NCBI RefSeq assembly: GCF_010993975.1
Contig: NZ_JAACZO010000056.1
Span: forward strand, 124,001-188,000
Source: Halomonas faecis
GTDB taxonomy: Bacteria > Pseudomonadota > Gammaproteobacteria > Pseudomonadales > Halomonadaceae
Length of the DNA: 64,000 bases
Reading direction: 5' to 3'
The translations under genes and the position numbers were made by a program. Positions 55,375 through 64,000 of the stretch are shown one piece after another; position 1 is the stretch's first letter; every line of letters begins with the position of its first letter. The notes below the pieces were generated by a model, which saw only the letters and a list, made by a program, of their open reading frames with translations, was not told the DNA's origin and searched no databases.

Positions 55375-56640
55375 CCACGCTACGCTCCGCCACCTCTCGT
55401 CCCCAGCCGGCGCCTTGCAACCGCCTTTCGCGGTGGTTGAAACCCAGGCTGCTCGCCACCCTCGATCGCCTCGAAGGCGGACGGATCATGGTGATCGAAG
55501 GCAGCGACTGCCACCACCTGGGTCAGGGCGGCACCCTGCACGCCACCGTGGTCATACGCAACGGCGAGGTGTGGAAACGCCTGGCGCTGGGCGGCAGCGT
55601 CGGCGCTGCAGAGGCCTACATCGACGGCGATTGGGAGGTCGACGACCTGGTCACCCTGGTGCGCCTGTTCGCGCTCAATCTCGAGCGGGTCAACGGCGAA
55701 CTGGAAACCGGTTCGGCACGGTTAGGCCGCTGGCTGCTGGGCGCGCTCTACTGGCTGCAGCGCAACAGCCCAGCCGGGGCGAAACGCAACATCACCGCCC
55801 ATTACGACATCGGCAACGATTTGTTCGCCACCTTCCTCGACCGCGACCACGCCATGTACTCCAGCGCGCTCTTCCCCCACCCCGAAGCCAGCCTGGAAGA
55901 GGCCTCCACCCACAAGCTCGACCGCCTCCTCGACCGGCTCGATGTGCGTGCCGAGCATCATCTGTTGGAGATCGGCACCGGCTGGGGGGGGCCTGGCTCT
56001 CCACGCGGCAAAGACCCGCGGCTGTCGGGTCACCACCACGACCATCTCCGAAGAGCAGTACGCTTTTACTGCCCGACGCATCGCGGAAGAGGGGCTTGGC
56101 GAGCGCATCACCCTGCTCAAGCGGGACTACCGGGAGCTTTCCGGCCGCTACGACCGACTGATCTCGGTGGAGATGATCGAGGCGGTGGGCCACCAGTACC
56201 TGGACGCTTATCTGGCGACCCTCGACCGGCTCCTCACCGACGACGGCCTGGCCATGCTGCAGGCCATCACCATCCGCGATCAGCGCTACGCGGCGGCCCG
56301 GCGCGAGGTGGATTTCATCAAACGCCATGTCTTTCCCGGCGGCTTCCTGCCCTCGCACCACGCCATTCTCGTCGGCCTGACGCGGCGCACCTCGCTCAAC
56401 GTACTGGCCCTGGAGGAGATCGGCCCCCACTATGCCCGCACCCTGCGTGAATGGCGACACCGCTTCGAGGCCAACCTGGAGCGTATACGACGACTGGGCT
56501 ACGACGAACGCTTCATTCGCCTGTGGCGCTACTACCTGTGTTACTGCGAAGGGGGATTCCTGGAACGCACCATCGGTACCTGCCACCTGCTACTGGCCAA
56601 GCCCGGTGCACGGCCGGCACCGCTCAGCGGTGCCCCGTGA
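55371..56640 (+). pseudogene. cfa: Cyclopropane-fatty-acyl-phospholipid synthase-like methyltransferase, frameshifted at a G8 run
   Basis: SAM-dependent Cfa-family enzyme broken into two frames. The 5' part (from GTG 55371) covers the N-terminal domain and ITAHYDIGNDLF, ending in HLLEIGTGWGG, the SAM-binding motif I. At 55984-55991 eight consecutive G follow; seven would continue in frame as GLALHAAKTRGCRVTTTTISEEQ. The rest, in the +1 frame to 56640, is complete and conserved (VEMIEAVGHQYLDAYLATLDRLL ... RLWRYYLCYCEGGF). One missing G restores a ~422-residue protein. It could be sequencing error, a recent mutation or phase variation. Last gene of the light-stress operon. Confidence 0.88.
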
Positions 56641-56646
56641 GTTCGC

Positions 56647-58515
56647 TCAGGCGGTCGGCTCGGAGCCCAACGCCGAGGAATCGGCGCGTGCCGACGCCGT
56701 GGCCTGCTGCCACTGGTCGATCAATGCCTGAGCCGGAACCGGGCGAGCGAACAGGAAGCCCTGAACCAGACTGCAGCCAGCCGCATTCAGGAAGTCGAGC
56801 TGCTCCTGGGTCTCCACGCCCTCGGCAATGACATCCAGATCCAGGCCGCGAGCCATGGCCAGGACGGCGCCCACGATGGCGGCATCCGCTGCCTCGTCGG
56901 GGAGCGAGCGGATAAAGGCACGGTCGAGCTTGATCTTGTCCAAGGGCAGGTGCTTGAGGTAGCTCAGCGAGGAGTAGCCGGTGCCGAAGTCGTCGATGGC
57001 AATGCGATGTCCGCGGGCGCGCAACGCCTTCAAACGCGGCACGATATCACCCGCACGCTCGTCGAGCAGCACCGACTCGGTGATCTCGAGACCGAGCTGA
57101 GCGGCAGGAATGCCGTGACGTGCCAGCCCCGACGAAAGTGCCGACTCGAGCTCGCCCTGGAACATCTGGATCGCCGAGATGTTGATCCATACCGGCAGCG
57201 CCGGCAGCCCCAGTTCCCGCCAGCGCGCCATCTGCGCCAGCGCCTCGTCGATCACCCAATTGCCCAGCGGCCCCATCAGGCCATGGCGCTCGGCCAGCGG
57301 AACGAACTCTCCTGGCGACACCATGCCGTGCTCGGGATGACGCCAGCGCAGCAGAGCCTCCATCCCCACCACGCCGCCGTCCTGGGTGCGATGCTGGGTC
57401 TGGTAATGCAGTTCCAGCTGTTCGCCGGTGGCCAGGGCGTCGCGCAACGCATAGACCAGCGCCATATGAGGGCTGTCCTGGACATCGAGGGCCGGGCGAA
57501 AGCGTTGACTGACGTTGCGACCGTGCCGCTTGGCGGCATACAGCGCCGACTCAAGGCGCTGGAAGAGCACGCCGGAATCGCGGCCATCTTCCGGAGCACG
57601 ACAGCTGCCGATGGAGAGCCCCAGGCGCAGCGTGCGGCTAGCCACCTCGAAGGGCTCGCTCATGTGCTGGCGCAGACCCGCCACCCATTTTTCGTGGTCG
57701 TCGAAGGTGGTCGTGCGGATGACCAAAAACTCGTCGCCGCCCAATCGACCCACGACACCGCCGGCCACGTGACGCGCCAGGCGCTGGCCGAAACGGGCCA
57801 ATAGACGGTCGCCCTGCTCGACGCCCAGGCTGTCGTTGACCGATTTGAAGCCGTCGATATCGATGATCGCCATGTCGAGGCTCTCGCCGGCGCGCAGGTG
57901 GCGCAACCGCGACGTCATGAGGTCATGCAGGCGACGGCGATTGGGCAGGCCGGTGAGCGGATCTTCGAAACCGATGCGCCGCAAATCCTGTTCACGCGCC
58001 TTGTGCACCGAAATGTCGCTGAAGGTGCCGACGTAGTGAGTGATGCGCCCTTGGCGATCGACGACGGCCTTGAGGCGCAGCCACTCGGGATACTCATCGC
58101 CCTGCTTGCGACGGTTCCATATTTCACCCTCCCAGCGCCCCTTGGTTTCCAGGGTCTGCCACAGCCGCTGAAAGAACGCACTGTCGTGACGGGCTGCCAC
58201 CAGGTTGGCGGCATTGAGCCCGCGCACTTCGTCCTCGCTGAAGCCGGTGATGCGGGTGAAAGCGGGGTTGACGGCCAGGATGTGGTTCCCGGCATCGGTG
58301 ATCTGTACCCCCTCCTCGGAGAGCATCAGCGCCTGCTGCATCAGCTCGGCATTCTGGCGGTCGCGGCGTAGCTGCCGCCAGGTATCTGCCAGGCCCAGCA
58401 CCACCACGCCCATCGCCACCAGCCGAAGGCCTGGCGACGGCAACCAGACGCAGGCCGGCAAGGCTGCCAGGGCAAGCCAGAACAGGGGGCGATTGAGGGT
58501 CAGCGAAGGCGCCAT
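56647..58515 (-). CDS. PAS-GGDEF-EAL c-di-GMP signalling protein
   Basis: A 622-residue membrane protein: two N-terminal helices (about 10-45), PAS (about 60-175, GVQITDAGNHILAVNPAFTRITGF), GGDEF (about 185-345, GRLGGDEFLVI intact) and EAL (about 365-610, with EALLRW as the EAL motif, DDFGTGYSSLSYL and IAEGVETQEQL). Both catalytic sites look complete, so it may make or break c-di-GMP, or use GTP binding to tune the EAL activity. It converges on the cfa-like gene (6-nt gap). Confidence 0.92.
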   Translation of the reverse strand: MAPSLTLNRPLFWLALAALPACVWLPSPGLRLVAMGVVVLGLADTWRQLRRDRQNAELMQQALMLSEEGVQITDAGNHILAVNPAFTRITGFSEDEVRGLNAANLVAARHDSAFFQRLWQTLETKGRWEGEIWNRRKQGDEYPEWLRLKAVVDRQGRITHYVGTFSDISVHKAREQDLRRIGFEDPLTGLPNRRRLHDLMTSRLRHLRAGESLDMAIIDIDGFKSVNDSLGVEQGDRLLARFGQRLARHVAGGVVGRLGGDEFLVIRTTTFDDHEKWVAGLRQHMSEPFEVASRTLRLGLSIGSCRAPEDGRDSGVLFQRLESALYAAKRHGRNVSQRFRPALDVQDSPHMALVYALRDALATGEQLELHYQTQHRTQDGGVVGMEALLRWRHPEHGMVSPGEFVPLAERHGLMGPLGNWVIDEALAQMARWRELGLPALPVWINISAIQMFQGELESALSSGLARHGIPAAQLGLEITESVLLDERAGDIVPRLKALRARGHRIAIDDFGTGYSSLSYLKHLPLDKIKLDRAFIRSLPDEAADAAIVGAVLAMARGLDLDVIAEGVETQEQLDFLNAAGCSLVQGFLFARPVPAQALIDQWQQATASARADSSALGSEPTA

Positions 58516-58762
58516 GTAGGCTCCTGGTGGGCGGCGATGAGCGCAGGATAACGCGTCACGGCAAGACGTCGTGAGTAGAGAACGGTATCGTCATCTTGCG
58601 CCAATACTTTACCCTCTGGGCCGGGTGACGTCATGCTGGCGTGCATTCGCCCGCCACGGCCAGTAGACTAGTGCGGGGCTGTCCGGCGGGGCGGCCGCCT
58701 GCGCCAGGCCGCATCGTTATGCCCGCGGCTGGCCCACGACAACTGCGACTCGGAACGACTCA

Positions 58763-59278
58763 GTGACCAAGCAACACTCTTTCGAACGCGAAGAACTGCT
58801 GGCATGCTCGCGCGGCGAGCTGTTCGGTCCCGGCAATGCCCAGCTGCCGGCCCCCAACATGCTGATGCTCGATCGCATCACGCACATCCATGAGCAGGGC
58901 GGCCAGTTCGACAAGGGCGAGTTGATCGCCGAACTGGATATCCATCCCGACCTATGGTTCTTCGAGTGCCACTTCCCCGGCGACCCGGTGATGCCCGGCT
59001 GCCTGGGTTTGGATGCCATGTGGCAACTGGTCGGCTTCTACCTCGGCTGGCTCGGCCATCCCGGTCGCGGTCGCGCCTTGGGCTGCGGCGAGGTCAAGTT
59101 CACCGGCCAGATCCTCCCCGAGGCCGAAAAGGTCAAATATCATATCCACATCAAGCGCATCATCACACGGCGCCTGATCCTCGGCATTGCCGATGGCATG
59201 GTGTCGGTGGATGGCCGCGAAATCTACCAGGCCCAGGACCTGCGCGTTGGGCTATTCACCTCCACTGCGAATTTCTGA
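58763..59278 (+). CDS. fabA: 3-hydroxydecanoyl-ACP dehydratase/isomerase FabA
   Basis: Introduces the cis double bond of unsaturated fatty acids by dehydrating 3-hydroxydecanoyl-ACP and isomerising trans-2 to cis-3. The 171-residue product has catalytic His70 ([12 protein letters not shown]) and Asp84 (LGLDAMWQ) at the E. coli positions. The start is GTG at 58763. The 247-nt upstream gap shows no convincing FabR/FadR palindrome to my eye. It is followed 13 nt later by fabB, the typical pair of anaerobic unsaturated fatty acid synthesis. Confidence 0.97.
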   Translation: MTKQHSFEREELLACSRGELFGPGNAQLPAPNMLMLDRITHIHEQGGQFDKGELIAELDIHPDLWFFECHFPGDPVMPGCLGLDAMWQLVGFYLGWLGHPGRGRALGCGEVKFTGQILPEAEKVKYHIHIKRIITRRLILGIADGMVSVDGREIYQAQDLRVGLFTSTANF

Positions 59279-59291
59279 TCAGGAGGCTTCC

Positions 59292-60509
59292 ATGAGACGA
59301 GTGGTAGTCACTGGCCTGGGCATCGTATCCTGCCTGGGCAACGACCGGGAAACCGTCGTCGAGGCGCTCAGAAACGGGCGCTCCGGCATTCGCTTCAAGG
59401 AGGAGTACGCCGAACGCGGCTTCCGCAGTCAGGTCGCCGGGGTCGTCGACATCGACCTCGACGCTCTGGTCGATCGCAAGCTGCGCCGCTTCATGGGCGA
59501 TGCCGCAGCCTATGCCTATGTCTCCATGGCCCAGGCCGTCAAGGATTCCGGTCTCACGCCCGAGCAGGTATCCAACGAGCGCACCGGACTGATCGCCGGC
59601 TCGGGCGGTGCTTCCAGCGCCAACCAGGTGGAAGCTGCCGACGTGATGCGCGAGAAGGGGCTGCGCCGCGTGGGGCCTTACCGGGTCACACGCACCATGG
59701 GCAGCACCGTTTCCGCCTGCCTGGCCACGCCGTTCGCCATCAAGGGGGTCAACTATTCGATCTCCTCGGCTTGCGCCACCTCGGCCCACTGCATCGGCAA
59801 CGCCATGGAGCAGATTCAGCTCGGCAAGCAAGACGTGGTCTTCGCCGGCGGCGGCGAAGAAGAGCACTGGACGCTGTCCTGTCTGTTCGATGCCATGGGC
59901 GCACTGTCGACCCACTACAACGATGCGCCCGACAAGGCCTCTCGCCCCTACGATCAAGCCCGTGACGGCTTCGTCATCGCTGGTGGCGGCGGCATGCTGG
60001 TACTCGAGGAGCTGGAGCACGCCAAGGCGCGCGGGGCGACGATCTACGCCGAGCTGGTCGGCTACGGCGCCACCTCCGACGGCTACGACATGGTCGCCCC
60101 CTCCGGCGAGGGTGCGGTACGCTGCATGCGCCAGGCGCTGGCCACCGTGGATGGCGAGATCGACTACATCAACACCCACGGCACCTCCACACCGGTGGGC
60201 GACGTCGCCGAGCTCAAGGCGATCCGTGAGGTATTCGGCGATTCCACGCCAGCGATGAGTTCCACCAAGTCGCTGACCGGCCACTCCCTGGGCGCCACCG
60301 GCGTTCAGGAGACGATCTACTCCCTGCTGATGATGGAGCAGGGCTTCCTGGCCGCCTCCGCCAACATCGAAAATCTCGATGAGCAGGCCGAGGGCTTCGA
60401 CATCGTCGACCGTCGTCGCGACGGCGTGACCGTGGAGCGCATCCTCTCCAACAGTTTCGGCTTCGGCGGCACCAACGCCTGCCTGGTATTGCAGAAATAC
60501 CGCGGCTGA
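59292..60509 (+). CDS. fabB: 3-oxoacyl-ACP synthase I FabB
   Basis: Beta-ketoacyl-ACP synthase that elongates the unsaturated intermediate from FabA. The 405-residue product has active-site Cys161 ([12 protein letters not shown]), His in [11 protein letters not shown] and His in TGHSLGATG, plus the FGFGGTNA end. ATG 59292 is chosen with AGGAGG 5 nt upstream; the frame itself opens inside fabA. It is co-transcribed with fabA. Confidence 0.97.
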   Translation: MRRVVVTGLGIVSCLGNDRETVVEALRNGRSGIRFKEEYAERGFRSQVAGVVDIDLDALVDRKLRRFMGDAAAYAYVSMAQAVKDSGLTPEQVSNERTGLIAGSGGASSANQVEAADVMREKGLRRVGPYRVTRTMGSTVSACLATPFAIKGVNYSISSACATSAHCIGNAMEQIQLGKQDVVFAGGGEEEHWTLSCLFDAMGALSTHYNDAPDKASRPYDQARDGFVIAGGGGMLVLEELEHAKARGATIYAELVGYGATSDGYDMVAPSGEGAVRCMRQALATVDGEIDYINTHGTSTPVGDVAELKAIREVFGDSTPAMSSTKSLTGHSLGATGVQETIYSLLMMEQGFLAASANIENLDEQAEGFDIVDRRRDGVTVERILSNSFGFGGTNACLVLQKYRG

Positions 60510-60529
60510 AACCACGTCAAGCGACCACC

Positions 60530-60559
60530 GCCAACGGCGCCCCGCGGGGCGTCGTTGGC
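60530..60559. terminator. Hairpin between convergent fabB and plsC
   Basis: GCCAACGGCGCCCC (60530-60543) pairs with GGGGCGTCGTTGGC (60546-60559), 14 bp with one G-T. It lies 20 nt from both stops and probably ends transcription from both sides despite the lack of a strong U tract. Confidence 0.7.
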
Positions 60560-60579
60560 ATTCGGGCTTGCCTTGCCGC

Positions 60580-61341
60580 TCAGGCCTGAGGGCTTTCCAC
60601 CGCCTCTCGGCTCGGTGCAGCCGGCCGCGGCACATCGGATATCTCCGCCAGGCGCGCCTCGACCCACGCCTCCACCTCCACCAGCACCTCCTCGGGGGTA
60701 CGCCCCTCGGTGGCAATCGGCTCGCCCACGACCAGGCGCAACGTTCCCGGGTTCTTCACCCAGTGCCGTCCCGGCCAGCGCTCACCGGCATTGTGCGCCA
60801 CCGGCACCACCGGCACACCGGCTCGACAGGCGATCACCGCACCGCTCTTGCTGTAACGCTTGCGAGCTCCCGGATCGACGCGCGTTCCCTCGGGAAAGAT
60901 CAGCACCGACAAGCCCTCTTCCAGACGCTGCTTGCCTTGGGTCAGTACTTGCTTCATGGCGCGCGCTGGCCGGGAACGATCCAGCGCGATGGGATGCAGC
61001 AGGCGCAACCCCCAGCCGAATAACGGGATGTTGAGCAACTCCTTCTTGAGCACCGTGCATACCGGCGGCTTGATCAGCTGCAGATAGACGGTTTCCCACT
61101 CGCTCTGATGATTGGACAGTATCACGCAAGGCCCGGGCGGCAGCCGCTCGCGCCCTCGAATCTCGTAGCGCACGCCGCACACGAGGCGAAACCAGGCAAT
61201 GATGAAATGGTTGTAAAGGTTGAGCAGGCGATAACGCGACTTGAGCGGCAGAAACGGAGAAGGCAGCAGGAATAGCAGGCCGCAGACCAGCATGGCGGCA
61301 AAATAGCCGATATAGAAGATCCCGCTACGGATGACGTTCAT
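60580..61341 (-). CDS. plsC: 1-acyl-sn-glycerol-3-phosphate acyltransferase (PlsC-like)
   Basis: A 253-residue membrane-anchored acyltransferase: N-terminal helix, acyltransferase motif I as NHQSEWETVYLQ (NHxSxxE, a variant of NHx4D), motif III FPEGTRVDPGARKRY and motif IV VVPVAHNAGERWPG. It makes phosphatidic acid from lysophosphatidic acid; the Glu version of motif I is common in proteobacterial PlsC paralogues. Its start overlaps the preceding SDR-like gene by 4 nt. Confidence 0.88.
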   Translation of the reverse strand: MNVIRSGIFYIGYFAAMLVCGLLFLLPSPFLPLKSRYRLLNLYNHFIIAWFRLVCGVRYEIRGRERLPPGPCVILSNHQSEWETVYLQLIKPPVCTVLKKELLNIPLFGWGLRLLHPIALDRSRPARAMKQVLTQGKQRLEEGLSVLIFPEGTRVDPGARKRYSKSGAVIACRAGVPVVPVAHNAGERWPGRHWVKNPGTLRLVVGEPIATEGRTPEEVLVEVEAWVEARLAEISDVPRPAAPSREAVESPQA

Positions 61342-62225
61342 GGTTGGGCATTACCTTCGTCTTGCACCGGTGCACGCACCTGCACCCACTCGTCCAGCAT
61401 GCGCCCCACCTCCAGCCGCCAGGGGCGCTGGTGCACACCGAACGCTTCCAGTACGCGACGGCAGTTGAGCACGCGACGCAGCGGCTGATCGTGATGGTGC
61501 TTGAGGGCCTTGACCTCACCAAGATACGGCTGCTCGCCGAGCCCTTCCAGGCGCGTCGACAGCTGGGTTCGCACCATGGAAGCGAAGGTGTAAGCGCTCA
61601 CTGGCTCGGTGCCCGCCAGGTGGTAAGCCCCCCATGCCTGAGAGCCACACACCAGCTGATGGAGCATGCCGACCAGCGCCATGGCCACGGCATCCGCCGA
61701 CGTGGGGCAGAAGATCACGTCCTGGGCGGCGCGCACGGCGTCGCCTGCCATCAGACTGTCGATGAGCCCGCCCAGCCAAGCATGGCTTCCCTCCAGGGCG
61801 AACAGCGGGCCGAGACGCACGATCAGGTGGTGGGGATGACCGCTGCGTACGCGGTCGCCGATGGCGATCAGTCGCCGCAGGCTCTCGTCACGCGGCGCCG
61901 GAATGACGTGCTCATCGATGGGGGCATCGAAGCCATCCTGGTAGAGCTGATCGGAGACGCACCACACCAGGGGCGTGGCAGTCTCCCGGCACGCTGTCAG
62001 GCAATCGTCCACGCCTTCGCCATGGGCGATCACCGCGGCCGGCTCGATATCCATGGGTCCGGCAAGCGGCGGTATGATCACCGCATCCGGTGCCAGATCG
62101 CGCAACTGCTGCGCCGACACCGACAACCCCGGCTCGATGACCAGCTCGGTGTCGCTGCGGCGGTGCGCAATCCGTGCCAGCGCCAAGTTCAGGCAATGTC
62201 CGGCATCCAGTATCAGCAGCTTCAC
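61338..62225 (-). CDS. Degenerate extended-SDR (RmlD/NAD-epimerase-like) protein
   Basis: A 295-residue protein with an epimerase-like order of strands (VWCVSDQLYQDGFDAPIDEHVIPAP, LIVRLGPLFALEGSHAWLGGLIDSLM, GAYHLAGTEPVSAYTFASMV), similar to dTDP-4-dehydrorhamnose reductase relatives. The N-terminal nucleotide loop is not a normal GxxGxxG (LDAGHCLNLALARI) and no clear YxxxK is visible, so it may bind rather than reduce. It lies 24 nt after ssb and overlaps plsC. Confidence 0.65.
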   Translation of the reverse strand: MKLLILDAGHCLNLALARIAHRRSDTELVIEPGLSVSAQQLRDLAPDAVIIPPLAGPMDIEPAAVIAHGEGVDDCLTACRETATPLVWCVSDQLYQDGFDAPIDEHVIPAPRDESLRRLIAIGDRVRSGHPHHLIVRLGPLFALEGSHAWLGGLIDSLMAGDAVRAAQDVIFCPTSADAVAMALVGMLHQLVCGSQAWGAYHLAGTEPVSAYTFASMVRTQLSTRLEGLGEQPYLGEVKALKHHHDQPLRRVLNCRRVLEAFGVHQRPWRLEVGRMLDEWVQVRAPVQDEGNAQP

Positions 62226-62249
62226 GCGTACCCCTCGATATCCCGGCGA

Positions 62250-62792
62250 TCAGAAAGGGATTTCATCATCGAAGTCGTCGAAGCTGCCCGGGTCGGGAGC
62301 GCCATAGTTGCCCTGCTGCTGGGGCGGATCGTTGGCCGGCTGCCGGTTGGGTTGGGCTGCAGGACGCTGTGGCTGGCCACCCTGCTGCTGGGGTGCGTTG
62401 CCATAGCCACCCTGTGGCTGCTGACCCATGCCCCCGCCCTGGAAATCGCCACCGCTGCGCGAGTCGAGCATCTGCATGTCGTTGACGACGATCTCGGTGG
62501 TGTAGCGGTCCTGACCGTCCTGGCCCTGCCACTTGCGGGTCTGCAGGCGCCCTTCGACATAAATGCGCGATCCCTTCTTGAGATACTGCTGGGCGATCTC
62601 CGCCAGTTTGTTGAACATCACCACGTTGTGCCACTCGGTTCGCTCCTGGCGCTGACCGCTCTGGCGGTCCATCCAGGTGTCGGTGGTGGCCAGACGCAAG
62701 TTGGCGACGGGGTTGCCGGAAGGCATGAAACGGATATCCGGGTCCTGCCCCAGATTGCCGATGAGAATGACTTTATTGACGCCGCGGGCCAT
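62250..62792 (-). CDS. ssb: Single-stranded DNA-binding protein SSB
   Basis: A 180-residue SSB: OB fold at about 1-110 ([60 protein letters not shown]), a Gly/Gln/Pro-rich linker, and the acidic tip DDFDDEIPF that recruits partner proteins including the HolC-HolD complex. ATG 62792 with GGGAG upstream is preferred; an ATG at 62816 in frame is possible. It lies 57 nt downstream of the MFS gene. Confidence 0.97.
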   Translation of the reverse strand: MARGVNKVILIGNLGQDPDIRFMPSGNPVANLRLATTDTWMDRQSGQRQERTEWHNVVMFNKLAEIAQQYLKKGSRIYVEGRLQTRKWQGQDGQDRYTTEIVVNDMQMLDSRSGGDFQGGGMGQQPQGGYGNAPQQQGGQPQRPAAQPNRQPANDPPQQQGNYGAPDPGSFDDFDDEIPF

Positions 62793-62849
62793 GCTGAACT
62801 CCCTGTTGTCTGTCATGAGGCGCGCAGTGCGCGCAGTCGGCTCGTCGTA

Positions 62850-64000
62850 TCACGAGCGCGGTTGCTGTCCCAGCGTACCGGACTCTTCGGCGGTATGCTG
62901 GGAACGGGTCAGGCGCGCCAGCGCCTGCTCGTCGAGATGCTGGCGATCCACCTTGAGGTAGGCCAGCCGCTCCTCGGGGACGACCAACACGTCCTCGACA
63001 CCGGCCACCTCGGCAAAACGGGTCATCAGTGTCTCCAGGGCGTCCTCTGGCTGGTCGGCGTCCAGTGCCACCACTTCGCTGGCCAGGTGGGGCGGCGTCG
63101 GCATGCCAAGCATCAACGCCCCCCACGCCAGGGTCAGCGCTGCAGCTCCCAGGAACACGGCGTCCAGCCCCCACTGCTGGGCCAGAAAACCGCCCAGCAC
63201 CCCGCCGAGAAAGGCGCCCAGGAACTGGCTGGTGGAGTAGATGCCCATGGCGGTGCCCTTGGCGCCCGCCGGCGCCAGCTTGCTGAGCATCGACGGCAGG
63301 GTCGCCTCGAGCAGATTGAAACCGATGAAGAACACCAGCAGCCAGGCGAACAGCGTCACGCTGCCGCCGGCCAGGCCAGCCAGGCCGAACAGGCTCGCGG
63401 CGATCGCCGCAATGGCAAGCAGGCACATGCTCTTCATGCGCTGGCGCTTCTCGGCAACGATCACCAGCGGCACCATGCCGATGAACGCCAGGGCCATGAC
63501 GCCGAGATAGGTCAGGCCGTGTCGGTCGACGGCGATGCCCGCCTCGACCAGGCGGAACGGCACGGCGACGAAGATGGCCATCAACACCAGGTGCAGAGCG
63601 AAAATCGACAGATCGAGCCGCCACAGGTCGGCACGCGTGACGATATCGGTCAGCTGTCGGCGGTCCATGCCCACATCCCGATGACGCAATCGGCGTGGCG
63701 CCGGGGGTACCAGCCAGGCCAGCACGGCAAGGCCCACCAGGGCCAGGCCGGCGGAGAACCAGAATACGGCCGCCAGGCCGAAGCTTGCCGCCAACCAGGG
63801 CCCGATAACCATGGCCACGGCGAAAGCGACACCGATGGAGAGCCCGATGGTGGCCATGGCGGCGGTGCGTACCTGCTCGCGGGTCTGATCGGCGAGCAAC
63901 GCCATGATGGCGGCTGCCACGGCACCACTGCCCTGCAGGCAGCGCCCGACGATCACCCCGCCGATGCTGTCGGCGTTCGCCGCCACCACGCTGCCCACCA
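62850..64000 (-). CDS. MFS transporter, YajR-like, with C-terminal ferredoxin-like domain (partial, N-terminus off window)
   Basis: Proton-coupled MFS antiporter; the first helices lie beyond the window. Visible are the D-x-R-x-R-like loop region (GRCLQGSGAVAAAIMALLADQTREQVRT), about ten helices, and a soluble tail at the C-terminus. The tail (MTRFAEVAGVEDVLVVPEERLAYLKVDRQHLDEQAL) resembles the YAM/HMA-like domain of E. coli YajR. The substrate is unknown. It is located next to ssb, as in Pseudomonas and relatives where uvrA also lies nearby. Confidence 0.88.
   Translation of the reverse strand, partial: VGSVVAANADSIGGVIVGRCLQGSGAVAAAIMALLADQTREQVRTAAMATIGLSIGVAFAVAMVIGPWLAASFGLAAVFWFSAGLALVGLAVLAWLVPPAPRRLRHRDVGMDRRQLTDIVTRADLWRLDLSIFALHLVLMAIFVAVPFRLVEAGIAVDRHGLTYLGVMALAFIGMVPLVIVAEKRQRMKSMCLLAIAAIAASLFGLAGLAGGSVTLFAWLLVFFIGFNLLEATLPSMLSKLAPAGAKGTAMGIYSTSQFLGAFLGGVLGGFLAQQWGLDAVFLGAAALTLAWGALMLGMPTPPHLASEVVALDADQPEDALETLMTRFAEVAGVEDVLVVPEERLAYLKVDRQHLDEQALARLTRSQHTAEESGTLGQQPRS

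Noticed and set aside
55371-56640. Programmed ribosomal frameshift in the cfa-like gene
   Set aside because: A G8 run could slip, but there is no stimulatory structure or conserved short product that I can point to; mutation, sequence error or phase variation are simpler.
58516-58762. FabR/FadR-type operator upstream of fabA
   Set aside because: I looked for a convincing palindrome with the expected half-sites and did not see one; only weak -10-like TAGACT is present.

Overview
The window looks like chromosome of a halophilic gammaproteobacterium, most likely Halomonas or a close relative in the Halomonadaceae. This is inferred from gene content, high GC, familiar gene orders (lptF-lptG divergent to pepA; ribF-ileS-lspA-fkpB-ispH; rplU-rpmA-obgE-proB; fabA-fabB) and acidic proteins; no 16S or other decisive marker is present. 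Most of the window is housekeeping sequence. I see no insertion sequence, prophage or CRISPR array.

Layout. 1-9.4 kb: LPS-transport permeases lptG (cut by the window edge) and lptF, divergent to pepA, then ilvE, holC, valS and a PAP2-family membrane protein. 9.4-16.9 kb: a META-domain lipoprotein, gloA, a DUF411/CopG-like metal protein, a membrane hydrolase, sodB, an MliC-type lipoprotein, and the divergent metE/metR pair with a MetR box. 16.9-19.7 kb: an RstA/RstB-like two-component system, a perfect DnaA box and a 36-residue small ORF. 19.7-22.9 kb: a minor type IV pilin operon ending in an unusually long, AT-rich PilX-like gene, with no pilY1. 23-35.7 kb: ispH, fkpB, lspA, ileS, ribF, murJ, rpsT, proB, obgE, rpmA, rplU, ispB and a tRNA-Pro(CGG).

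35.7-39.7 kb is an accessory spot. A Fur-boxed TonB-dependent siderophore receptor lies between tRNA-Pro and a broken GGDEF-EAL gene, and a decayed copy of the tRNA 3' end with its terminator lies on the far side of the receptor. Next come a PAS-PAS-GGDEF cyclase, a universal stress protein, a DASS-family transporter, a TlpA-like thioredoxin with an Lgt-like membrane domain, and rapA.

47.4-56.6 kb is a light / photo-oxidative stress cluster: a TIGR01777 epimerase divergent to an FAD oxidoreductase, then a LitR-like MerR regulator without visible B12 ligands, CPD photolyase, an NTF2-like protein, an SDR, an FAD amine oxidase, DUF1365 and a cyclopropane-fatty-acid-synthase-like gene. TGTACA boxes lie in its two promoter regions. 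The cfa gene carries a +1 frameshift in a run of eight G inside its SAM-binding loop. The end of the window holds a PAS-GGDEF-EAL protein, fabA-fabB, plsC, an SDR-like protein, ssb and a YajR-like MFS transporter cut by the window edge.

The most novel-looking item is a ~112-nt structured repeat present twice (upstream of valS and of ispH). The two copies differ by compensatory changes in two helices, and the central 9-bp hairpin keeps a GGGA tetraloop in both.
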